A stretch of 37,757 bases of DNA from an uncultured Treponema sp. (GCA_946631855.1 CAMPAL010000011.1:1-37757); one strand, 5' to 3'; numbered from the stretch's first letter, positions 16,119 to 24,505 are shown. Made by a program: numbers and translations. The notes: generated from the letters alone by a model not told the origin.

Positions 16119-17459
16119 ATGGAAAAAAATTTAACCCAGGGAAGTATTTTTAAAAATATAGTTCAGTTTTCATTTCCCTTTCTTTTATCATATTTTTTAC
16201 AGACTTTGTATGGAATGGCAGATTTATTCATTGCCGGACAGTTCAATGGTGCTGAAGTTATTTCTGCTGTTTCGATTGGAAGTCAGGTAATGCATATGTT
16301 CACCGTCATGATTGTTGGACTTGCAATGGGGTCAGGAGTTTTAATTGGTCAGGCGGTTGGAGCCAGAGATTCGAAAAAAACTGCTAACGTGATAGGAAAT
16401 ACAATCATCCTTTTTCTCTTTCTTTCTGTAATTTTAACAGTTCTGCTTTTTATTCTTGTAAAACCAATTGTAAATGCGGTTTCTACACCATCAGAAAGTA
16501 TTGAACAGACGGTGGATTATTTACGAATCTGCTTTTTGGGTATTCCTTTTATCATTGCTTATAATCTTGTTGCATCAATTTATAGGGGAATGGGAAATTC
16601 AAAAAGTCCTATGATTTTCATTGCAATTGCCTGTGTGATAAATATCATTCTGGATTTTATTTTTATGGGCGTTTTTGGAATGAAAGCTTCGGGAGCTGCA
16701 TTTGCAACTGTTATAGCCCAGGCAATCAGTGTAATAATCAGTTTTTTTGCAATGTTTAAAGGAAAAAATGGATTAAAACTGAAAAAAGACGATTTCAAAA
16801 TCAATAAAAATATTGTGACTGATGTATTAAAAATTGGTCTTCCTGTAGCTTGCCAGGATGGATTTATACAGATTTCATTCCTTGTTATAACAACAATTGC
16901 AAACAGGCGTGGGGTAGAAGTTGCGGCTGCTGTTGGAATCGTAGAAAAAATCATTACCTTTTTGTTCCTGATTCCTTCCAGTATGCTTTCTACAATCAGT
17001 GCAATTTCTGCTCAAAATATTGGGGCTGGAAAGATGGAAAGGGCTGTAAAAACTTTATTTGAAGGTACTGCAATTGCACTTGGAATTGGAATGATTTTTG
17101 CAGTAATTTTTCAGTTTGTTTCTTATCCGGTGCTGAAAACTTTTACAAAAGATACAGAAGTTATAAAACTTGGGGTTCAGTATTTAAGGACATATGTGAT
17201 TGATTGTGTTTTTGCCAGTGTGCATTTTTGCTTTAGCGGATATTTTGTTGCACTCGGAAAATCACTTATTTCTTTTGTACATAACTGTATTTCAATCATA
17301 TTTTTCAGGATTCCAGGGGCTTACCTTGCCGCAAAAGTATGGCCTGAAACTCTAACTCCAATGGGACTTGCAGCTCCAATTGGATCTCTTGTATCTGCAT
17401 TAATTTGTGTATTTGCTTTTTTTGTGATAGAGAATCGGGCAAAGAAATCTTCTTTATAA
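16119..17459 (+). CDS. MATE-family multidrug/toxin exporter
   Basis: A protein of 446 residues with about twelve membrane segments. The start QFSFPFLLSYFLQTLYGMAD is typical of MATE proteins, as is the mid-protein repeat of the fold around LKIGLPVACQDG. These exporters use Na+ or H+ gradients to remove cationic drugs or metabolites. The ATG at 16119 comes one base after the hydrolase stop, with no clear Shine-Dalgarno, so it is likely coupled to that gene. The substrate cannot be predicted. Confidence 0.9.
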   Translation: MEKNLTQGSIFKNIVQFSFPFLLSYFLQTLYGMADLFIAGQFNGAEVISAVSIGSQVMHMFTVMIVGLAMGSGVLIGQAVGARDSKKTANVIGNTIILFLFLSVILTVLLFILVKPIVNAVSTPSESIEQTVDYLRICFLGIPFIIAYNLVASIYRGMGNSKSPMIFIAIACVINIILDFIFMGVFGMKASGAAFATVIAQAISVIISFFAMFKGKNGLKLKKDDFKINKNIVTDVLKIGLPVACQDGFIQISFLVITTIANRRGVEVAAAVGIVEKIITFLFLIPSSMLSTISAISAQNIGAGKMERAVKTLFEGTAIALGIGMIFAVIFQFVSYPVLKTFTKDTEVIKLGVQYLRTYVIDCVFASVHFCFSGYFVALGKSLISFVHNCISIIFFRIPGAYLAAKVWPETLTPMGLAAPIGSLVSALICVFAFFVIENRAKKSSL

Positions 17460-17494
17460 AAAAACCGGGTGTCGTCTGGCAATACGACACCCGG
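17458..17494 (-). terminator. Terminator of the small-RNA candidate
   Basis: Perfect 11-bp stem CCGGGTGTCGT / ACGACACCCGG (17465-17475 with 17484-17494), followed on the minus strand by seven Ts. It has no T run on the plus strand, so it works for the minus-strand transcript. Confidence 0.8.
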
Positions 17495-17596
17495 CTATAG
17501 GAGCAAGTTGTCAAACAGGGTAGGAACTTTTCCTGTCTGACTATATTAAATTATAAGAGCCTTAACTAAGCTTTTATGTTAGGCATGCCTAACAAT
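17458..17596 (-). ncRNA. Candidate small RNA with its own promoter and terminator
   Basis: About 135-140 nt on the minus strand, starting near 17594. In order it has: the palindromic hairpin GTTAGG-CATG-CCTAAC; a weak hairpin around AGCTTAGTTAAGGCT; a stem of CAGACAGG with CCCTGTTTG; a linker TTGCTCCTATAG, whose CTCC could pair with Shine-Dalgarno sequences; and a terminator. There is no convincing ORF. The downstream neighbour is on the opposite strand, so it is not a leader. I do not recognise it as 6S, SRP or tmRNA. Confidence 0.6.
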
Positions 17597-17600
17597 TAGA

Positions 17601-17629
17601 AATATACAGGGAATCCACGCTTTGTGCAA
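17601..17629 (-). promoter_or_regulatory. Promoter of the small-RNA candidate
   Basis: On the minus strand TTGCAC (17624-17629), 17 bases, TATATT (17601-17606). Confidence 0.65.
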
Positions 17630-17682
17630 GGGGTTTTTTAAAATATTTTATAAAAATGCAAAAAAAAGAACTAAATAATCGT

Positions 17683-17688
17683 TATAAT
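17683..17688 (+). promoter_or_regulatory. -10 box seven bases before the hrpB ATG
   Basis: TATAAT preceded by GT. Its predicted +1 falls at or next to ATG 17696, implying leaderless mRNA. No good -35 is visible. Confidence 0.45.
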
Positions 17689-17695
17689 AAAAAAA

Positions 17696-20089
17696 ATGTA
17701 TAAAAAAGAAAAAATACAAAGCTTTCCCATAGCGAATTATTTAGATCAAATTTGCGATAGTTTGAAAAAGTCTTCCTCACATGTAATGGTTTTAACTGCG
17801 GAAACTGCTGCAGGAAAATCTACAGTTCTTCCTCTTGCTTTACTGGAAAATTTTGAAGGTAAAATAATAATGACTCAGCCACGGCGTCTTGCAGTCCTTG
17901 GAGTTGCAAACAGAATAAGTGAACTTCTGGAGGAGGAATGTGGAAGGGGGGAAGTCGGCTATAAAATCCATCTTGAAAATAGAGTTTCAAAAAATACAAG
18001 GTTAGAAGTGGTAACTGAAGGAATACTTGTCAGACAGCTTCAGAAAGATCCGGTTCTAGAAAATTATAATCTGGTTATTATTGATGAATTTCATGAACGT
18101 TCAATAAACACAGATCTTCTGCTTGCGTTTTTAAAAGAGGCCCTTGAACTTCGGGATGATTTATATGTCATCATAATGTCGGCTACCATAGATACTGAAA
18201 AATTACAAAACTATTTTTTGAAGGATGATAGAGAATTACCTCTTTTCCAGATTCCAGGCCGCCAGTTTCCGGTTGAAGTTGTTTACAAACCGGAATTTTC
18301 TGTTGAAAATGCAGTTTTGCAGGAAATAAATCGTTCGGAAAAAGGAAATATTCTTGTTTTTTTACCTGGAATAAGTGATATTCGAAAAGTTTTTTCAAAT
18401 TTGCAGGATGAACTTAGAGAAAAAGATGTTGAACTGCTTATCCTCCACTCTAGTATTTCTCTGGAAGAACAGAAAAAAGTTTTAAAAGATTCAAAATCCA
18501 GACGCGTTATTTTATCTTCATCAATTGCAGAAACGTCTTTGACCGTTCCTGGTGTTACTATTGTTATTGATTCAGGATTAGCGCGCGTAAACCGGATAAA
18601 TATTTCTACTGGTATGGAAAATCTTTCGACTGAAGTAGAAAGTGAATTTTCTGCGGAACAAAGAAAAGGTCGTGCGGGACGTTTGCAGGCTGGAAGATGC
18701 ATTCGTTTGTGGTCTGAGTTTGAGCCTAGAATAAAAGATTTTCCACCAGAAATCATGCGTGCAGATTTGACAGAGCTGGTTTTGGAATGTGCTGAAAGAG
18801 GAATATTTTACGTGGATGGAATTGACTGGCTCGATAAACCTTCTAAGGCCTCCTGGACAGAAGCGGTCAAACTTTTGCAGAATCTTGGAATGCTGAAAGA
18901 AGATTTACGAATAAATGATAAAGGTAAGGTCGCTCTGGAACTTGGTTTACATCCGCGTCTGGCTGCAATTGCGATTGATGGAGGGGGACAGACCCCTGGT
19001 GGAATATCTTCTGAATGTAAAAAATTACTTTTGAAATATTCATCTTATTCAAAAGCGTCTCCAGAAATTCAGGAAAAGTTCATAAATGATTTGAACAGGC
19101 GTTTGAAAGATTGTCCTGTTGCTTTGGGGTCTATCCCCCCTGTTAATTTGGGGTCTGTCCCCTCATGTAAAAATCCATCTCTTCCTCTGGTTCTTTCAGG
19201 CTTTCCTGACCGAATTGCCAGATGTGTTAGTGAGTGTGGTGTGGAACCTGCTGAGTATCAGTTTCCGAGCGGAAGAAAGGCTCTGCTTTATCAGGGAAGA
19301 GCACCACAATGGATTGTTGCTCCATCTGTTTTGGCGGGAAAATCTGAAGGAAGCATTTTTGAGTTTGAAGAGTTAAATCAGCAGGAAATTGATGATTTTA
19401 TGGAAATTCATGCTCAAAAACGTCAGAATTGCAGATTTTCAGAAGGAAAAATCCTGAAAACTGAAGATTTATGTTATGGGCAGATAGTTTTATCTTCCAA
19501 AAAAATCCAGTCTGACCCCGGAGATTTACAGGCGGCCTGGATAAATGAAGTTCAGACAAAAGGATTTAATCAGCTTCCTCTTGATGCAAAAATTGAAAAT
19601 CTTCTTTTGCGATATGAATTTTATAATCAGCAGAAAGGTGATAAAGCACTGGCGGATGATAAAAATCTCAAGCTTTATCTGGAAGAAAAAATTGAAGAAT
19701 GGTTATCACCCTTTATGTCAGGCATTTCTAAATTGACCTCTCAAATTGTTTATGATGCTCTTTTTTGGTTTTTAAAGGGGACAGACCTCGAAAAAAATGT
19801 TCCGGAATCACTGCTTCTTCCAAATGGACGTAAATGTAAGGTAAAATATGAAAGGCAGGAAAAAATTAAACCTGTTATAGAGATTATTATTCAGAGAATT
19901 TTTGGTTGTTTTGAAACACCTGAAATTTGCGGACAGAAGGTTTTGTTCAAACTTTTATCTCCAGCGAGCAGGCCTTTACAAATTACGGAAGATTTAGCAA
20001 ATTTCTGGACTGGAGCTTGGCCTGAAATCTGTAAAGAGATGAAAGGACGTTATCCAAAGCACAATTGGAATTATAAACTGGTGGATTGA
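17696..20089 (+). CDS. hrpB: DEAH-box ATP-dependent helicase HrpB
   Basis: A protein of 797 residues. RecA1 has Walker A ETAAGKST (Lys41), TQPRRLAVLGVA, VIIDEFHERS (Asp130, a DEFH form of the DEAH box) and MSATIDTEKL. RecA2 has NILVFLPGISDI, SSSIAETSLTVPGV and EQRKGRAGRLQAGRCIRLW. Winged-helix, ratchet and HrpB C-terminal regions follow. It is an RNA helicase-like protein; its cellular role in bacteria is poorly defined. No Shine-Dalgarno precedes the ATG. Remarkably, it contains four copies of the 13-bp GGGGACAGACCCC element between residues about 430 and 700, encoding GQTP, GSIP, GSVP and GTDL, including a double insertion before the SGFPDRIARC block. Confidence 0.92.
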   Translation: MYKKEKIQSFPIANYLDQICDSLKKSSSHVMVLTAETAAGKSTVLPLALLENFEGKIIMTQPRRLAVLGVANRISELLEEECGRGEVGYKIHLENRVSKNTRLEVVTEGILVRQLQKDPVLENYNLVIIDEFHERSINTDLLLAFLKEALELRDDLYVIIMSATIDTEKLQNYFLKDDRELPLFQIPGRQFPVEVVYKPEFSVENAVLQEINRSEKGNILVFLPGISDIRKVFSNLQDELREKDVELLILHSSISLEEQKKVLKDSKSRRVILSSSIAETSLTVPGVTIVIDSGLARVNRINISTGMENLSTEVESEFSAEQRKGRAGRLQAGRCIRLWSEFEPRIKDFPPEIMRADLTELVLECAERGIFYVDGIDWLDKPSKASWTEAVKLLQNLGMLKEDLRINDKGKVALELGLHPRLAAIAIDGGGQTPGGISSECKKLLLKYSSYSKASPEIQEKFINDLNRRLKDCPVALGSIPPVNLGSVPSCKNPSLPLVLSGFPDRIARCVSECGVEPAEYQFPSGRKALLYQGRAPQWIVAPSVLAGKSEGSIFEFEELNQQEIDDFMEIHAQKRQNCRFSEGKILKTEDLCYGQIVLSSKKIQSDPGDLQAAWINEVQTKGFNQLPLDAKIENLLLRYEFYNQQKGDKALADDKNLKLYLEEKIEEWLSPFMSGISKLTSQIVYDALFWFLKGTDLEKNVPESLLLPNGRKCKVKYERQEKIKPVIEIIIQRIFGCFETPEICGQKVLFKLLSPASRPLQITEDLANFWTGAWPEICKEMKGRYPKHNWNYKLVD
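18984..18996 (+). repeat. 13-bp dispersed element, copy 3 (exact), in hrpB
   Basis: GGGGACAGACCCC, read G-Q-T-P, inside DGGGQTPGG between the winged-helix and ratchet regions. Confidence 0.75.
19126..19138 (+). repeat. 13-bp dispersed element, copy 4 (one mismatch), in hrpB
   Basis: GGGGTCTATCCCC, read G-S-I-P, 11 bases before copy 5. It is followed by CCTG, as copy 8 is. Confidence 0.7.
19150..19162 (+). repeat. 13-bp dispersed element, copy 5 (exact), in hrpB
   Basis: GGGGTCTGTCCCC, read G-S-V-P. It shares the 3' extension CTCAT with copy 2 and the 5' flank AATTT. Confidence 0.75.
19777..19789 (+). repeat. 13-bp dispersed element, copy 6 (one mismatch), in hrpB
   Basis: GGGGACAGACCTC, read G-T-D-L. 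Confidence 0.6.
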
Positions 20090-20103
20090 GGGGGTAATAC
20101 TAT

Positions 20104-20934
20104 ATGTTTGTTTTTTTGTCATTTTTATTGATAGTTCTGGGCTTGTCAGGAATCTTTTATGATGTCCTTTTGATATGCATGAATCCAGGAACTTTTTGGG
20201 ATAATGTAACTTCTTTCACCCATATATGGAGTCTTGCTGGAATATGTTTTATCGCTCTTGGAATTTACAGGTTGCGAAAAAAAAATTCCTTCTGGAGTAG
20301 TCTGAAAAAATCTCTTAAACTAATAGTCGTTAGTTTACTTGCATTTATTCTGGGTGTTTCACTTTGTTCTTTAGTTTTTATCTGTAATCCTGTTCTTACA
20401 GATATGAATGAGCAGGCTGATTATGTTATTTTGCTTGGTGGTGGAATTGATAAAGATGGCAATTTGCCTTTAAGCGTTATGAATCGTGTAAAAAAGGCGG
20501 CAGAATATTTAGAAAAACATACGGAAGTTTCTTGTGTAGTTACAGGGGGAACTTTGAAGTGGCTGCCTTATTCCGAAGCTCCTGAACTTAAAAATCAACT
20601 TGTAAAAGCAGGAATCGAGGAAAATCGTATTCTGGTGGAAGATAAGGCTCTTGATACCATTCAGAATTTTGAAAATTCAATTAAACTTATTTCAAACAAT
20701 TCAGGTATTTCCGTAGCAGAATTGTTAGATAAAAAATATGTGATTGTTTCAAATGGATTTCATTTACGCAGGGCAGAACGTCTTGCAAGAAGAATGGGTT
20801 TTGCAAACGTAAGTGGACTTTCTGCAAAATGCCCTGCTTACGTTTGTCTTCATAATTATGTGAGGGAAATTGGCGCATATGTAAAATTGAATATGCGCAT
20901 TTTGCTCACTGGTGAACCAGATTTACTTTCCTAA
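20104..20934 (+). CDS. DUF218 (YdcF/SanA-like) membrane protein
   Basis: A protein of 276 residues with three N-terminal membrane segments (about 2-25, 38-55, 72-96), then a DUF218 domain: ADYVILLGGGIDKDGNLP, VTGGTLKWL, ALDTIQNFENS and KYVIVSNGFHLRRAERLA. Relatives SanA, ElyC and YdcF act in envelope integrity or lipid-linked precursor metabolism, and the exact reaction is unknown. GAGGGGG nine bases before the ATG overlaps the hrpB stop, so the two genes are probably co-transcribed. Its 3' end overlaps the convergent proC by 12 bases. Confidence 0.85.
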   Translation: MFVFLSFLLIVLGLSGIFYDVLLICMNPGTFWDNVTSFTHIWSLAGICFIALGIYRLRKKNSFWSSLKKSLKLIVVSLLAFILGVSLCSLVFICNPVLTDMNEQADYVILLGGGIDKDGNLPLSVMNRVKKAAEYLEKHTEVSCVVTGGTLKWLPYSEAPELKNQLVKAGIEENRILVEDKALDTIQNFENSIKLISNNSGISVAELLDKKYVIVSNGFHLRRAERLARRMGFANVSGLSAKCPAYVCLHNYVREIGAYVKLNMRILLTGEPDLLS

Positions 20935-21711
20935 AGCAATAGAACGATCACAGGCAGCTGTAACGGCTTCAATTACTGCATTACGGAAGTTGTTCTTTTC
21001 AAGAGCGGCAACTCCTTCAATAGTTGTTCCTGCTGGTGAACAAACCATATCTTTTAGAACGGCAGGATGTTGTCCATTTTCCAAAACCATTCCTGCTGAA
21101 CCGTAAACAGTTTGTGCTGCATAGGTGTAGGCCTGAGAGCGTGGCATTCCACAGCGAACTGCTGCATCTGCTAAGGCTTCAATGAACATAAATACAAAAG
21201 CAGGTCCAGAACCAGAAACGGCAGTTACACAATCCATCAGTTTTTCAGGAACTTGTTCAACCTTTCCAGCCGAAGATAAGATTTCTTTTACAGTAGCAGC
21301 TTCTTCTGCCTTGATATTGTCTTTATAAGTGATGGCGGTCATTGCTTGACCAATTTGTGCACAAACATTTGGCATCATACGAACGAATCTTGCTTTTGGT
21401 GCCCAGTTTTCCAGCTTTTCAAGTTTTACTCCGGCAGCCATTGAAATTACAACTGCATTTGTAGGAATACATCCTGCAATTTCTGCAAAAACATCTGATA
21501 AGAACTGAGGTTTTACAGCCAGGAAAATGTAATCTGCATCTAAAACTTCTTTGTTTGTTGAAACAAAAGTTGCTCCAGTTTCATTTGCAAAGGCTTTTCC
21601 AAGTTCAACATTTTTATCAGTTACTTTGATATTTTTAACATCATACTTTTTACAGATGGCCCGCATAATTGCTCCACCCATAGCACCAGTTCCAATACAT
21701 GAAATTTTCAT
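20923..21711 (-). CDS. proC: Pyrroline-5-carboxylate reductase
   Basis: Reduces pyrroline-5-carboxylate to proline with NAD(P)H. The Rossmann motif ISCIGTGAMGGAIM opens the protein. Other family blocks are FLAVKPQFL, VISMAAGVKLEKLE, FVRMMPNVCAQIG and the C-terminal signature VSGSGPAFVFMFIEALADAA followed by VCSPAGTTIEGVAALE. The 262-residue length is normal. AGGAGG precedes the ATG. It is the last gene of proA-proB-proC, 20 bases after proB, so the operon carries the full route from glutamate to proline. Confidence 0.96.
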   Translation of the reverse strand: MKISCIGTGAMGGAIMRAICKKYDVKNIKVTDKNVELGKAFANETGATFVSTNKEVLDADYIFLAVKPQFLSDVFAEIAGCIPTNAVVISMAAGVKLEKLENWAPKARFVRMMPNVCAQIGQAMTAITYKDNIKAEEAATVKEILSSAGKVEQVPEKLMDCVTAVSGSGPAFVFMFIEALADAAVRCGMPRSQAYTYAAQTVYGSAGMVLENGQHPAVLKDMVCSPAGTTIEGVAALEKNNFRNAVIEAVTAACDRSIALGK

Positions 21712-21731
21712 TTTAATCCTCCTGTTTTAGC

Positions 21732-22529
21732 TTATTCTGCATTAAATAAAGTTGCCTTTGAAAGTCCGTCATACAGTTTGATTAAAGCTGTTTCTTCAGA
21801 ACCATTGGCAAGTATCATTTCAATTCCATATTTTGTTACTTTTTCGGCAGCCTGAAGTTTTGTTTCAATTCCTCCAGTTCCAAAAGAGTTTGTTTCTCCA
21901 ATTGTGATTGTTTTTCTGAGTTCAGGGATTGAAGAAACTGTTTCTATCAATTTAGCATTTTTGTTTGTTTTAGGATTATCAGTGTAGATGCCATCAATAT
22001 CGCTGAAAAGAATCAGTAAATCTGCTGACCAGAGAATTGCTGTGAGAGCAGAAAGATTGTCGTTATCACCAATTTTAATTTCATCAAAACTTACGCTGTC
22101 ATTTTCGTTGATGATTGGAACAACTCCTTCATCTACCAGGGTAAATAAAGTATTTCGAATATTCAGACTTCTGTGTTCATTTTCAAAATCATCTTTTGTG
22201 AGCAGGAGCTGACCAATGTGAATGTCCTGTTTCTGAAAGGCTTTACGCCACTGATGCATAAGTTCAACCTGGCCAATAGAACAGAGGGCCTGACGGTAGT
22301 GAACATCCTTTTTGCGGGCCCATTCTTTTGTTGTAGAAACGCCTGCAACCTGAGCTCCAGAAGAAACCAGAATAATTTGTTTTCCCTGTTTAATAAGGCT
22401 GGCACATTGTTCTGCAAAAGAAAGCATAAATTCCAGGTTGATTGTTCCATCTGCTTTTGCAAGGGTGTTTGAACCAATCTTAATAACAATTTTACGAGCT
22501 TTTTTCAAACTTTCACAAATATTTCCCAT
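21732..22529 (-). CDS. proB: Glutamate 5-kinase (short form without PUA domain)
   Basis: Phosphorylates L-glutamate, the first and usually feedback-inhibited step of proline synthesis. The amino-acid-kinase domain is complete: KIVIKIGSNTLAK, ILVSSGAQVAGV, VPIINENDSVSFDEI, FGDND-like IGDNDNLSA, ILFSDIDGIYTDNP and GTGGIETKLQAAEKV. At 265 residues it lacks the C-terminal PUA domain found in enterobacterial ProB. AGGAG precedes the ATG; this AGGAG is the last unit of a heptamer array in the proA-proB gap. Confidence 0.95.
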   Translation of the reverse strand: MGNICESLKKARKIVIKIGSNTLAKADGTINLEFMLSFAEQCASLIKQGKQIILVSSGAQVAGVSTTKEWARKKDVHYRQALCSIGQVELMHQWRKAFQKQDIHIGQLLLTKDDFENEHRSLNIRNTLFTLVDEGVVPIINENDSVSFDEIKIGDNDNLSALTAILWSADLLILFSDIDGIYTDNPKTNKNAKLIETVSSIPELRKTITIGETNSFGTGGIETKLQAAEKVTKYGIEMILANGSEETALIKLYDGLSKATLFNAE

Positions 22530-22533
22530 AATT

Positions 22534-22575
22534 TACTCCTATCACCTAATACCTAGAACCTAAAACCTATCACCT
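22534..22575 (-). repeat. Heptanucleotide tandem array ending in the proB Shine-Dalgarno
   Basis: Read on the minus strand there are six consecutive 7-mers: AGGTGAT, AGGTTTT, AGGTTCT, AGGTATT, AGGTGAT, AGGAGTA. The first unit contains the proA stop TGA; the last supplies the proB Shine-Dalgarno AGGAG. The array fills the entire 40-base proA-proB gap. Confidence 0.75.
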
Positions 22576-23817
22576 GGTTTGTCCGTCACCATCAATCAGG
22601 TATTTTGTTGTGGTTAAAGCTTTTATTCCCATTGGTCCACGAGCGTGCAGTTTTTGGGTTGAAATACCAAGTTCTGCTCCAAATCCGAATTCTCCGCCAT
22701 CTGTAAAACGGGTCGAAGCATTTACATAAACACAACTTGCATCAATCATCGACTGGAAAAGTCTTGCTTTAGAACGGCTTTCTGTGATGATGGATTCGCT
22801 GTGTTTTGTATTATGACTGTTGATATAAGAGATTGCTTCTTCAATGCTTTCTACAACTTTTACACAGCATTCATAATCAAGGTATTCGTTTCCAAAATCT
22901 TCTTCTGTAGCTGGAAGTGCATTTTTGAGATATTTAATTGCCTTCTGATCTGCATGAAGTTTTACTCTGCCATTGAAAGTTTTTTCCAGCATTGGCAGGA
23001 ATTTTTCTGCAATTTTAGAATGAACTACAATACATTCAATAGCGTTACAAACACTTGGTCGCTGGATTTTTGCATTTTCAGCAACTTTACATGCCATCTC
23101 CAGATTTGCATCTTCATCTACATAAAGGTGGCAGACACCTGATCCAGTTTCAATTACTGGAACGCGGGCATTTGAAACAACATTTTGAATTAATTTTTTA
23201 CCGCCGCGTGGAAGAACTACGTCAATCAATCCTACAGCATTAAGAATCTGGTCTACATCGCTGTGGTCATGTTCGTGAACTTCAACAAGTTCAATTGCTT
23301 CTGGGATTCCATCTTCAGTTTTTGAAAGGGCTTCTTTTATCACCCTTACAATTTCTTTGTTGGAATTATAGGCTGATGAAGATCCGCGAAGTAAAATGGC
23401 ATTTCCACTTTTGTAAGCCAGACTGAATGCATCAACTGTTACATTTGGTCTGCTTTCGTAAATAATTGAAACAACTCCAAGAGGAACTCTTACCTGGCGG
23501 ATATTCAAACCATTTGGAGTTTTCCATCCTGCAATTTCTTCACCAATAGGATCAGTCTGTCCAATCACAATTTTAAGACTTTCGACAATTCCGTTTATTC
23601 TTTTATCATCCAGCATTAAGCGGTCAATCAGCGATTCAGACATTCCATTTGAACGGCCTGCATCAATATCTTTTTTATTTGCTTCGATGATTGATTTGCG
23701 GTTTGTATCTAAGGCCTGGGCAACTTCAGAAAGAACTCTATTTTTTACTGAAGCATTCTGAAGAGCCAGTTTTTGAGAGGCTGTTCTAAGTGAAGAAGAG
23801 ATTTTTTGAATATCCAT
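22570..23817 (-). CDS. proA: Gamma-glutamyl phosphate reductase
   Basis: Reduces gamma-glutamyl phosphate to glutamate semialdehyde. Aldehyde-dehydrogenase-fold motifs: VPLGVVSIIYESRPNVTVDA, GNAILLRGSSSAYNSN, VDVVLPRGGKKLIQNV, the active-site region RPSVCNAIECIVV and the C-terminal FTDGGEFGFGAELGIS and HARGPMGIKALTTTKY. The 415-residue length is normal. The start has a strong AGGAGG. It is the first gene of proABC and begins only some 24 bases after the T run of an upstream terminator, so its own promoter is unclear. Confidence 0.96.
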   Translation of the reverse strand: MDIQKISSSLRTASQKLALQNASVKNRVLSEVAQALDTNRKSIIEANKKDIDAGRSNGMSESLIDRLMLDDKRINGIVESLKIVIGQTDPIGEEIAGWKTPNGLNIRQVRVPLGVVSIIYESRPNVTVDAFSLAYKSGNAILLRGSSSAYNSNKEIVRVIKEALSKTEDGIPEAIELVEVHEHDHSDVDQILNAVGLIDVVLPRGGKKLIQNVVSNARVPVIETGSGVCHLYVDEDANLEMACKVAENAKIQRPSVCNAIECIVVHSKIAEKFLPMLEKTFNGRVKLHADQKAIKYLKNALPATEEDFGNEYLDYECCVKVVESIEEAISYINSHNTKHSESIITESRSKARLFQSMIDASCVYVNASTRFTDGGEFGFGAELGISTQKLHARGPMGIKALTTTKYLIDGDGQTR

Positions 23818-23840
23818 TTTGTCCTCCTGGAAATATAAAT

Positions 23841-23870
23841 AAAAAAACCGGAACCTGCTATAAGTCCCGG
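23841..23870 (-). terminator. Terminator between the unknown gene and proA
   Basis: On the minus strand CCGGGACT pairs with GGTTCCGG (G-U pairs included) around a TATAGCA loop, followed by seven Ts. It ends the 24420-23899 transcript and may attenuate entry into proA. Confidence 0.8.
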
Positions 23871-23898
23871 CTTATGTGGCCATTTTGTAAACCACTTA

Positions 23899-24420
23899 TT
23901 AATAGTTTGCTAAGAAGTACATTCCCAACATCATTGCTATCCGGCACTTATCGTCATTCCAGTCGGCTTTGGGAGGAAGGTTTGAAATGTACCACCAGAA
24001 AATACCAAATTCTGGGTCAATGCGGAGTGTATATTCTGCAAAGTCTGGAGAATCTGGTTTTTGTCCAAACATAAGGAAAACTGCCTGATTAATAATCTGC
24101 AGGAAAAGAGTGTAATTATCTTTCCATTCGTTATTACCAAGGAAAATATCTAATTGGTATAAAAGTTGATCTTTTAATGCAATGTCTGATTTTTCAACCC
24201 AGGTTTTCTGGATTAAAAGAGTAAGATTATTTTTAAAGCTAGCAACAAGTTTAGAAACTCCAGCATCATCCAATTGTGTTAAACCTTTGCTTGAGCCAAA
24301 AGCGATTGCAATTTTATCTGCTGATCCGTCGTAGCCATTCTTTTTATCAAGAAAATCCGAGAGTGCATTTATAGTGTCTTTGTCTAAAAATTCTGAAAGA
24401 ATATCGGCTTGTTTAATCAT
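23899..24420 (-). CDS. Uncharacterised 173-residue protein
   Basis: I do not recognise a family. The protein starts MIKQADILSEFLDKDTI, is mostly helical and soluble in character, and has no signal peptide. It contains GIFWWYISNLPPKADWNDDK near residues 140-160 and ends LGMYFLANY. The ATG at 24420 is chosen because a good promoter (TTGATT-17-TAATAT) ends seven bases upstream. A longer reading from 24456 would begin inside that promoter. It is monocistronic, with a terminator just downstream, and divergent from the MATE transporter gene. Confidence 0.65.
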   Translation of the reverse strand: MIKQADILSEFLDKDTINALSDFLDKKNGYDGSADKIAIAFGSSKGLTQLDDAGVSKLVASFKNNLTLLIQKTWVEKSDIALKDQLLYQLDIFLGNNEWKDNYTLFLQIINQAVFLMFGQKPDSPDFAEYTLRIDPEFGIFWWYISNLPPKADWNDDKCRIAMMLGMYFLANY

Positions 24421-24427
24421 AATTAAG

Positions 24428-24456
24428 ATATTAAAGAAGATTGAAAAAATAATCAA
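24428..24456 (-). promoter_or_regulatory. Promoter of the 173-residue gene (leaderless architecture)
   Basis: On the minus strand TTGATT (24451-24456), 17 bases, TAATAT (24428-24433), then seven bases to the ATG. No Shine-Dalgarno lies between. Confidence 0.65.
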
Positions 24457-24505
24457 TTATAAGAATCTCTATCTTTATAATCTATGTTTTTTGTTTAAAA
24501 CAAAT

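Noticed and set aside
19509-19520. CAGTCTGACCCC in hrpB as a ninth element copy.
   Set aside because: Too many mismatches; listed only as a possible decayed copy.
22534-22575. CRISPR-like array between proA and proB.
   Set aside because: Units are seven bases with no spacers.
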